Shown here: piece by piece, positions 1-5,930 of the stretch | How positions within the stretch are numbered: position 1 is the first letter of the stretch | How the letters are laid out: each line of letters opens with the position of its first letter | Source of the DNA: Opitutia bacterium | GTDB taxonomy: Bacteria > Verrucomicrobiota > Verrucomicrobiia > Opitutales > Seribacteraceae | Direction: 5' to 3' | Assembly: GCA_002692605.1 (NCBI GenBank) | Contig: NZLE01000120.1 | Span: 1-9,520 of the forward strand | Length of the DNA stretch: 9,520 nt | Position numbers and translations under genes: made by a program | The notes under the pieces: generated by a model | Seen by the model: only the letters and a program-made list of their open reading frames with translations | The model's database searches: none | What the model was told of the DNA's origin: nothing

Positions 1-117
1 AACGGCTGATTTCAGAAGATGTTTTCTAGACCACCAATCGCTATCCTCGGAATGCAAGGGCGCTCCTGCCACAACCCCAAAAAACAGAGCAAAGGCAATC
101 CGTAAGGCTAAGGACAT
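1..117 (-). CDS. Secreted protein, N-terminal fragment, probably DUF1549/DUF1553 (PSCyt2/PSD1) family
   Basis: Reading the minus strand from the ATG at 117-115 gives 39 open codons up to the window edge, so only the N-terminus is present. It starts MSLALRIAFALFFGVVAGA, a clear Sec signal peptide: one Arg, a hydrophobic core, then small residues suited to signal peptidase near residue 19. The mature part begins with acidic residues and then DWWSRKHLLKSAV. A W-W-S-x-x-x-L motif just after the signal peptide resembles the 'DWWSLQPL..P.V' opening of many planctomycete and verrucomicrobial DUF1549/DUF1553 proteins, which are exported, functionally uncharacterised and often linked to cytochrome c domains. 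The family call rests on about 13 residues and is tentative; the gene call is firmer because signal peptide, frame and divergent layout agree. No Shine-Dalgarno sequence precedes the ATG. It is transcribed away from the aldolase gene. Confidence 0.6.
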   Translation of the reverse strand, partial: MSLALRIAFALFFGVVAGAPLHSEDSDWWSRKHLLKSAV

Positions 118-231
118 ATCCCATGTTTTAAATGCCCAATTTATGATTTCAAGAAAAGAGTGGAGACTCTTTCTTTTTTCCCCGGTAGTTTCCACTCGCA
201 GGAGGGCAAAGTTTTCTATAGTGAAACTCGG
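118..231. promoter_or_regulatory. Divergent intergenic region, probable two-way promoter region
   Basis: These 114 bp separate the start codons of two divergently oriented genes, so promoters for both should lie here. The plus-strand half has a reasonable -10-like hexamer, TATAGT at 217-222, but no convincing -35 at normal spacing. If it is used, the transcript would begin only a few bases before the ATG at 232 and be nearly leaderless. A purine-rich CAGGAGGG at 199-206 resembles a Shine-Dalgarno sequence but lies about 25 bases from that ATG, too far to serve it. The middle of the region is taken by the inverted repeat at 158-197. The assignment rests mainly on gene layout; no promoter was clearly identified. 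Confidence 0.45.
158..197. repeat. Inverted repeat, 11-bp arms with 18-nt loop
   Basis: GAGTGGAGACT (158-168) pairs with AGTTTCCACTC (187-197); ten of eleven positions are Watson-Crick and the other is a G-U/G-T pair. The loop (169-186) is pyrimidine-rich. Read on the minus strand, the second arm is followed at once by TTTTCTT, so in that direction the structure resembles an intrinsic terminator or attenuator lying ahead of the minus-strand gene that starts at 117. Read on the plus strand there is no trailing T run, and the hairpin lies just before the GGAGGG at 201-206. It could be a dyad operator for a dimeric regulator, a terminator of leftward transcripts, or an RNA hairpin. The pairing is seen directly; the function is inferred. 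Confidence 0.55.
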
Positions 232-1287
232 ATGTATGACCTCAAGACCATTGTCGAATTGTCTCACGAATTTGGAACGCCGGAATACGTCAAGGGCGGA
301 GGTGGAAACACATCCTACAAAAACGAAGACACCCTCTGGGTTAAACCGTCAGGGACCACTCTGGCCGGACTGCAGGAAGATACCTTCGTCACCCTCAACC
401 GAACAAAGGTAAACGAACTTTATGAGGTGAAAACTCCCGAAGAACCGCATGCTCGGGAGGAGCTGGTCAAGAATTTCATGGGGGAAGCCGTGCTCAACGA
501 CGCAGGTCGTCCGTCCGTGGAAGCCCCGCTGCACAATATCCTCGAAACCAAGTTTGTGGTTCATACTCATGCGCTGCTCGTGAATGGAATGACCTGCGCC
601 AAGGATGGCGAAGACGTTTGCAAGCGCCTTTTCCCGGATGCTCTGTGGGTTGAATACGTAGATGCCGGATACACTCTTTGCATGGTACTCAAGGACCGGA
701 TCGATGCCTACAGGGCAGAGCATGGCCGGATTCCCAAGATCATCATGCTCAAGAATCACGGGATCTTCGTTTCCGGTGACAGCGCCGATGAAATCCGTTC
801 CCTTTATTCCAGCGTCATGAAACCCCTGAGGGAAGAATACGATGGTATGGGCATAGACGAGAATCTCGGAATCTCCGACGGCTCAAGGGATCGGGACACC
901 GAATCCAAAATCCAAGACATCTTCGGAGAGGACGCCGCCTTTCTCCAATCTTCCGGACATTTCGAGTGCGTACCCGGACCCATTACCCCGGATCATTTGG
1001 TCTATGCCCGGGCCTTTCCCTTTTCCGGAGAGTTGACTCAGGAAAATGCCGATGCCTATCGAACGAAACATGGCTTTGCTCCCAAAGTCGTAATTCATGG
1101 AAACCGGGTATATGGATTGGGGAAAACCGAAAAGAATGCCGGCCTTGCTCTGCTTTTCGCACAGGATGGAGCGCAAGTGCTTTCACTTTCTCAAGCATTC
1201 GGAGGAATCAAATACATGACTGACCGGGCACGGGAATTCATTGAAAACTGGGAAGTGGAATCCTACCGCGAACAGGTGGCGAGCTAG
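232..1287 (+). CDS. Class II aldolase/adducin family protein (RhaD-like aldolase half)
   Basis: A 351-residue predicted cytoplasmic, metal-dependent aldolase. Family members cleave or form phosphorylated sugars such as rhamnulose- or fuculose-1-phosphate, giving DHAP and lactaldehyde. The glycine-rich phosphate-binding signature GGGGNTSYK is at residues 22-30, followed by VKPSGTTLAGL. The expected Zn ligands are visible as H111 and H113 (HTHALLVN) and H176 (KNHG); E97 in RPSVEAPLH is a candidate acidic catalytic residue. The C-terminus, ending FIENWEVESYREQVAS, resembles the end of the aldolase half of bifunctional rhamnulose-1-phosphate aldolase/dehydrogenase proteins, but the dehydrogenase half is absent. 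The ATG at 232 was chosen because MYDLKTIVELSHEFG matches the normal family N-terminus; the in-frame GTG at 160 would add 24 non-family residues and run through the hairpin. No Shine-Dalgarno sequence is correctly spaced. The exact substrate cannot be read from the sequence. Confidence 0.88.
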   Translation: MYDLKTIVELSHEFGTPEYVKGGGGNTSYKNEDTLWVKPSGTTLAGLQEDTFVTLNRTKVNELYEVKTPEEPHAREELVKNFMGEAVLNDAGRPSVEAPLHNILETKFVVHTHALLVNGMTCAKDGEDVCKRLFPDALWVEYVDAGYTLCMVLKDRIDAYRAEHGRIPKIIMLKNHGIFVSGDSADEIRSLYSSVMKPLREEYDGMGIDENLGISDGSRDRDTESKIQDIFGEDAAFLQSSGHFECVPGPITPDHLVYARAFPFSGELTQENADAYRTKHGFAPKVVIHGNRVYGLGKTEKNAGLALLFAQDGAQVLSLSQAFGGIKYMTDRAREFIENWEVESYREQVAS

Positions 1288-1371
1288 GGCTGGGAGCTGA
1301 TTCGAGCAAGGTGGGGCAATCATCTTGACGACTCGCTTGGATATGTCCGAAATAGTGGATACCATTTGTCT

Positions 1372-4300
1372 ATGAAACACTTATCCTGTCCTCGTCCTCC
1401 TTATCTTTTCTGTCTTCTGGCCCAGCTTGCCCTGACATCCTTCGTTCAGTCCAAACCGGCGGTTGAATTCCAAGTCGGTCGGACTCCTCCCGCTAAAAAT
1501 AACATTCCCATCCTGGGTTCAGGCCTCGCCATGAGTCAGGGATATTATCGGGGGTCTCCTCTTGGAGAACTTTCTGGATGGACACTCTCTTTGTGGTTTG
1601 AAGCAAAATCGGATAAAAAAGGAGATTTGTTTGGAATCGTCCGCAATGAAAACAACGGGGAAGCGTATCGTTTAACCTACGAAAACGGAACCCTTTCCTT
1701 TGGGGATCCCAAACAAAAAAACAGACCATGGAAATTACTGGTCAAAGGAGTGGAAAAAGAAAAATGGAACCATTTGGTTATCTCCTACGCCCAGGCTACC
1801 GGCCCTGCCATCTATCTGAACGCGAAGAAAATGGCGCAGGGAGGACGCGGTCAGATGGGATACGCAACCAAGTTCGATCATTATCATTTTGGCGCCGCAG
1901 TTCATGGAAAAGGAAAATACGGAGATTATTTTGACGGGAAAATCGATGACTTCGAATTGCACAACCGACCTTTTGACGTAGAGGAAATCAAGAGACTGAG
2001 CCTAGGAGAATCCTTCAACGGTTCCTTGGTTGCCTTCAATGATTTCGAGAACGTCAACCATCGCGAACTCGCCTTCTTCGATCTCAAGGCACGGGGAAAG
2101 GGATACCTGGAAGAAGGAAAGACGCTCTATCTTCAAAATTGCACCGCCTGCCACAGCAAGGACGGAATCACCCCTCCGATCAATCCCCTTTCCAGAATGT
2201 TCACCAAGCACAGAATGGAAAACGGTGGCGACCCCTACGGCATGTTCAGAACCCTGACCTATGGCTTTCGAAATATGATGCCCTCGGTTCAGCTCAATCC
2301 GACGGACCGCTATAAGGTCATTCATTACCTGCGGGAGAAAATCATTAAGGAAAAATCCCCTGAATTGTATGTTAAGTTTGACCAGTCCGCCACCTACAAG
2401 ATGCCCAAAAGCCCGGACACAACTGGAAATGAAGCTGAGCGTATTGAAGAACTTGCCCGCCTCGGATATCTTCGTGACTACGGTAAAGCTCTCATTTCCC
2501 CCGTCATCGGAAACGCCAAGAGCAACAACGCCCTAACCATCGATTTGGGTAACCGAGCCACCATCTCCTACGATTTGGGAACCATGCGAACGATCGGAGC
2601 TTGGACCGGGGGGTACCTTGATTTCAGTGGAACCCTGCATCACCGTCTGCGGGCCGCCGGCCTGCCTGCAGCCCGCTTCGAAATGATTGTTCGTTCCGAC
2701 GGATGGCAATGGGCTTGGAACGGAAAGGCCGAGAACCAACCGCCCGATTTGTTTCCCAAAACCGTTTGGCCCGAGAATCAATTACGCTACAACGGCCACT
2801 ATCCTTGGGGAGATGAGACGGTGATATCCTATTCCGTCCAAGGACGGCCCGTATTGGAAAGTCCGACGTTGGAAAGAATGGGAAACGTCCCCGTCATCCA
2901 TCATCGGCTTAGCATTCGTCCGGGTTCCAACTCCCTCGAACTGATCGTCCTCGACGACCTACCCGAAATCAGGGGGAAAACCGCCACTACCGGTCATTCC
3001 ATTGCCTGGCTCCAAACGAAGGATGAAAGGGTTCGTTTTCGCTCCAGTGAGAACGGCAAGCTCGTTCTCCAAATTCCACCTAGCGAACAACCTCTTCATT
3101 TGAACGTCGCCGTGACGCACGATGAGAGTGATTCGGTCAAGGAACAAAAACCTTCCCATCAAGTGGTCAACCTCCTCGAAAGGACCAAAGGGGGACCCAG
3201 AAGGTGGGAAACCACTCACACGCTCAAAGGCAGGCTTGCGACCTCCACTTTTCAAGGCTACGCCATGGACAGTGTCACGGTGCCACTGAAAAACGCCTAC
3301 AACTCATGGATGCGAACCTCTTCCTTGGCCTTTTTCCCGGATGGGAAACTGGCCGTGGGAACCCTACCCGGCGACGTTTGGATCGTCAGCGGAATCAATG
3401 ACGAACTGGATCAGGTCACTTGGCAAAGGTTTGCCGCAGGTTTGTACGAACCTTTGGGCATGAAAGTGGTGGATGGCGTCCTCACTGCGATTACGCGGGG
3501 GCGGATCGTCAAACTGCATGACTACAATCAGGATGGGGAAGCGGATTTCTATGAAGCCTTCTTTAACGAGGACGAACCCGACAAAGGCTGGCACGCCTAT
3601 AATTTCGATCTCGAAGTGGGCAAGGACGGATCCTTTTATTACGGCAGAACCGGAGGCTTCAGTCAGTGGTCGGTACCAGGCGGTGTGGTCAAGGTATCGG
3701 CCGATGGAAAAAGTTCGAAGGTCCTTGGAGCCGGTCTACGCGTACCTAATGGTATCGGGAAACTACCGGACGGAAGAATCACTCTGGGCGACAACCAAGG
3801 GACCTACGTGCCCGCCAGCAAAATCTCAATCACCGGAGAGAATGCCTTTCACGGCGCCGGTTCATGGACCAAACACGGTGACAAATACGATCCTGAAAAG
3901 ATCATCGAGCCCATCGTTTACATGCCTCAGGATCTCGACAGTTCATCCGGTGGACAGCTTTGGGTGAAAAAGGATAAAAGATTGGGTCCCCTGAGCGGTC
4001 AGTATTTCCACACATCCTACGGCAAGGCAGCAACCATGTACGTCATGATGGATAAGATTGGTGATTTGGTTCAGGGAGCCGTTTACCGACTGCCCTTAAA
4101 AATGGAGTCGGGCACAATGCGGGCAGCCACAAGTCCGGTTGACGGCCTGATCTACTATTCCGGGCTAACGGGGTGGCAGGCCGGAGCTACCCAGGAGGGG
4201 AGCATTCAAAGACTTCGCTTCACCGGAGAGGAAGGAATCTACTTGAAGCAAGCCAAAGCCCGTGAGAACAGACTTGAGCTTACCTTCACCGAAACCGTTG

Positions 4301-4590
4301 AACCGGAGAAACTTGATCCCAGCTCCTTCGCCGCTTCGGCATGGAATTATCGATGGTCCAAGGGATACGGCTCGCCGACCTTCATGTTGTCCGAACCCGA
4401 TACTCGGGGAACGGAAGAACTTACGATCCAGGACCTGAGTCTCTCCCAGGACGGCAAGACGCTTCTGGTTGCGATCCCGGGCTTGCAACCATGTCACAAC
4501 CTGAAACTCGACTTTGCGGTTACCGGAGCGAATGGCTCCGGACTGAAAGGCCCGGTGTATTTCACAATCCACAAACTGCCCCAAAGTTAA
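1372..4590 (+). CDS. Secreted LamG / cytochrome c / DUF6797 / beta-propeller protein
   Basis: A 1072-residue multidomain exported protein. Domains in order: Sec signal peptide (about 1-27, core YLFCLLAQLALTSF); LamG/concanavalin-like domain (about 60-213, from SGWTLSLWFEA to FDGKIDDFELHNRPFDVEEI), which may bind carbohydrate; one mono-heme cytochrome c domain with C257-T-A-C260-H261 and candidate axial Met at 302/303 (RNMMPS); a DUF6797-like region (about 345-600, typical AWTGGYLDFSGT); a six-bladed-propeller-like dehydrogenase/NHL-type region (about 630-947) with the Ca-site-like loop DYNQDGEAD at 717-725; and a C-terminal beta-sandwich-like tail. Propeller proteins of this type in PVC bacteria are thought to oxidise sugars or alcohols, with electrons passing to the heme; here that is inference, and catalytic residues were not identified. 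The ATG at 1372 is preferred over TTG at 1366. It lies 84 bp after the aldolase and 79 bp before the HXXSHH gene, so it may or may not share their transcripts. Confidence 0.85.
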   Translation: MKHLSCPRPPYLFCLLAQLALTSFVQSKPAVEFQVGRTPPAKNNIPILGSGLAMSQGYYRGSPLGELSGWTLSLWFEAKSDKKGDLFGIVRNENNGEAYRLTYENGTLSFGDPKQKNRPWKLLVKGVEKEKWNHLVISYAQATGPAIYLNAKKMAQGGRGQMGYATKFDHYHFGAAVHGKGKYGDYFDGKIDDFELHNRPFDVEEIKRLSLGESFNGSLVAFNDFENVNHRELAFFDLKARGKGYLEEGKTLYLQNCTACHSKDGITPPINPLSRMFTKHRMENGGDPYGMFRTLTYGFRNMMPSVQLNPTDRYKVIHYLREKIIKEKSPELYVKFDQSATYKMPKSPDTTGNEAERIEELARLGYLRDYGKALISPVIGNAKSNNALTIDLGNRATISYDLGTMRTIGAWTGGYLDFSGTLHHRLRAAGLPAARFEMIVRSDGWQWAWNGKAENQPPDLFPKTVWPENQLRYNGHYPWGDETVISYSVQGRPVLESPTLERMGNVPVIHHRLSIRPGSNSLELIVLDDLPEIRGKTATTGHSIAWLQTKDERVRFRSSENGKLVLQIPPSEQPLHLNVAVTHDESDSVKEQKPSHQVVNLLERTKGGPRRWETTHTLKGRLATSTFQGYAMDSVTVPLKNAYNSWMRTSSLAFFPDGKLAVGTLPGDVWIVSGINDELDQVTWQRFAAGLYEPLGMKVVDGVLTAITRGRIVKLHDYNQDGEADFYEAFFNEDEPDKGWHAYNFDLEVGKDGSFYYGRTGGFSQWSVPGGVVKVSADGKSSKVLGAGLRVPNGIGKLPDGRITLGDNQGTYVPASKISITGENAFHGAGSWTKHGDKYDPEKIIEPIVYMPQDLDSSSGGQLWVKKDKRLGPLSGQYFHTSYGKAATMYVMMDKIGDLVQGAVYRLPLKMESGTMRAATSPVDGLIYYSGLTGWQAGATQEGSIQRLRFTGEEGIYLKQAKARENRLELTFTETVEPEKLDPSSFAASAWNYRWSKGYGSPTFMLSEPDTRGTEELTIQDLSLSQDGKTLLVAIPGLQPCHNLKLDFAVTGANGSGLKGPVYFTIHKLPQS

Positions 4591-4620
4591 CCGCCTCTCC
4601 AATCAATTGACTCTCTGACC

Positions 4621-4642
4621 TTGCATAAGGTTTGCGTAAGTA
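4621..4642 (+). repeat. Tandem 11-bp direct repeat upstream of the HXXSHH gene, candidate operator
   Basis: TTGCATAAGGT (4621-4631) is followed directly by TTGCGTAAGTA (4632-4642); eight of the first nine bases are identical (TTGCRTAAG). The 11-bp period places both copies on the same face of the helix. It lies in the 79-bp gap between the DUF6797-type gene and the GTG at 4670. Paired 11-bp direct repeats are the usual architecture of OmpR/PhoB-family response-regulator sites, so this may be an operator for the downstream pair of genes. Only two copies were found and no regulator is encoded in the window, so the role is inferred. Confidence 0.35.
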
Positions 4643-4669
4643 AAAAATGGCGGCAAAATGTACTAGATT

Positions 4670-5920
4670 GTGAAGAGAAGGATGTTTTTGAAAAGTGCGG
4701 TCGCAGCCTTAGCCTTGCCGAGGCTGGAGTCTTTGGCCGAACCCATTCGTTCGCTTGGTCCGAATGCTCCCAGGCGATTGGTATGCATTGGAAATTCCTT
4801 CGGATTTCACGCGGCCAATTTTTTCCCTGCCGAAGCCGGAAAAATCTCCAAGGTTCCCCCCGCGCTGCTTCCCTTGAAGAACCACCTCAAGAATTGTACC
4901 CTTTTTTCAAACCTGGATCATGGGGCCAAGGGAGGACATTTTGCGGTTCATTCCTTTCTTTCCGGTGTCAAACAGTCGCAGGCATCCTCCATGCCCAACG
5001 GCAACCTTTCCCTTGATCAAAGAGCCGCCGAGGCGGTGGGAAACCACACCCGCTTCCCCTCGCTGGTGGTTGGTTCCGAAAATGGCTTGCACGGAGGTTG
5101 CCAAATGTCATGGACTCGAAGTGGGGTGCGCGTGCCTCCCATCGAAGGTCCGAGAGAGCTTTTTCGAAAGCTTTTCGGACGCGAGGATCAGGAAGCCCAA
5201 CGGGACCAAAGGGAAAAGTTCGATCTGAAGAAATCGATTTTGGATGCGACTCTGGATGAGGCCCGCGACCTCAGCAAGGGACTCAGTGTCAGAGACCGTG
5301 ACAAACTGGACGAATACTTTACCTCGGTTCGCGAAGTCGAAAGACAGATCCAGCAAAGGGAAAAATGGCAATCGGTGGCCAAGCCCACGCCCCCCATGAA
5401 AGAACCGACGAACCGTAATCTTGTGGAAGACATTCCTTTGCTGTACCGCCTGATTGCCCTGGCCCTTGAAACCGACTCCACCAGGATCGCCAGTTTCGAA
5501 ATGGCCGGAGCCCAGTTCAACACTGGAATTCTTGGTCTGAGCAATGGATACCATGCCTATTCTCACCATGGACAAAGGCAGGAGAACATCGATGCTCTCC
5601 TTACGCTTGAGACCTATCAGACTGAATGCTTCGCCCATTTTCTCGATCAACTCTCCTCCAACAAAAGCCCCGATGGCTCTTCGTTGCTTGACCAGACCAC
5701 GATTCTCTTTGGAAGTGGCATGGGCAACGGGAATGCACACACCAATAACGACCTGCCCATCCTCATGGCAGGTCGCGGTTACCAAACCGGCTCCCACAAG
5801 ATCATGCCATCGGCCAAGAACAAGAGAATACCCCTTTCCAACCTCTATCTTTCGATACTCCAGGACCTTGGGATCGAGGACGAAGGCTTCGCTCATTCAA
5901 ACGGAACGCTCACGATCTAA
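4670..5920 (+). CDS. Tat-exported HXXSHH (DUF1552) family protein
   Basis: A 416-residue protein of the HXXSHH family (Pfam PF07586, formerly DUF1552), common in Planctomycetota, Verrucomicrobiota and Myxococcota and of unknown biochemical function. The namesake motif is exact: H295-A-Y-S-H299-H300. The N-terminus KRRMFLKSAVAALALPRL is a twin-arginine (Tat) leader, so the protein is probably folded, perhaps with a cofactor or metal, before export. The C-terminal segment GSGMGNGNAHTNNDLPILMAG is typical of the family and recalls the H-x-N/D-rich ends of alkaline-phosphatase-like DUF1501 proteins. Length is normal. Start: GTG at 4670; the ATG at 4682 would delete both arginines of the Tat motif. 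There is no Shine-Dalgarno sequence. The stop is 10 bp before the DUF1592-type gene, which is the usual genomic partner of this family. The family call is firm; any enzymatic role is unknown. Confidence 0.9.
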   Translation: MKRRMFLKSAVAALALPRLESLAEPIRSLGPNAPRRLVCIGNSFGFHAANFFPAEAGKISKVPPALLPLKNHLKNCTLFSNLDHGAKGGHFAVHSFLSGVKQSQASSMPNGNLSLDQRAAEAVGNHTRFPSLVVGSENGLHGGCQMSWTRSGVRVPPIEGPRELFRKLFGREDQEAQRDQREKFDLKKSILDATLDEARDLSKGLSVRDRDKLDEYFTSVREVERQIQQREKWQSVAKPTPPMKEPTNRNLVEDIPLLYRLIALALETDSTRIASFEMAGAQFNTGILGLSNGYHAYSHHGQRQENIDALLTLETYQTECFAHFLDQLSSNKSPDGSSLLDQTTILFGSGMGNGNAHTNNDLPILMAGRGYQTGSHKIMPSAKNKRIPLSNLYLSILQDLGIEDEGFAHSNGTLTI

Positions 5921-5930
5921 CCCTTTCATC

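Noticed and set aside
160..231. GTG at 160 as the aldolase start
   Set aside because: The 24 extra residues do not resemble the family N-terminus and pass through the inverted repeat; the ATG at 232 begins exactly at the conserved region.
112..1348. Shared 10-mer GGATATGTCC at 112-121 (minus strand) and 1339-1348 (plus strand)
   Set aside because: Many shared 10-mers are expected by chance in a window of this size, and one copy overlaps a start codon.
1325..1356. TTGACG (1325-1330) as a -35 box of a promoter for the 1372 gene
   Set aside because: No convincing -10 hexamer is found at 16-18 bp spacing; the nearest candidates (GAAATA, AATAGT) are weak or misplaced.
4621..5016. Plus-strand frame of 131 codons overlapping the start of the HXXSHH gene
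   Set aside because: It runs out of frame across a well-supported Tat leader and has no domain of its own.
5108..5896. Long minus-strand open frame (262 codons) opposite the HXXSHH gene
   Set aside because: It lies wholly antisense to a strongly supported gene, has no recognisable domain and is best explained as a codon-use shadow.
5544..5930. 129 further in-frame codons upstream of the DUF1592-type gene's ATG
   Set aside because: They overlap the C-terminal third of the HXXSHH gene in another frame, have no family-like content, and would bury the signal peptide that starts at 5931.
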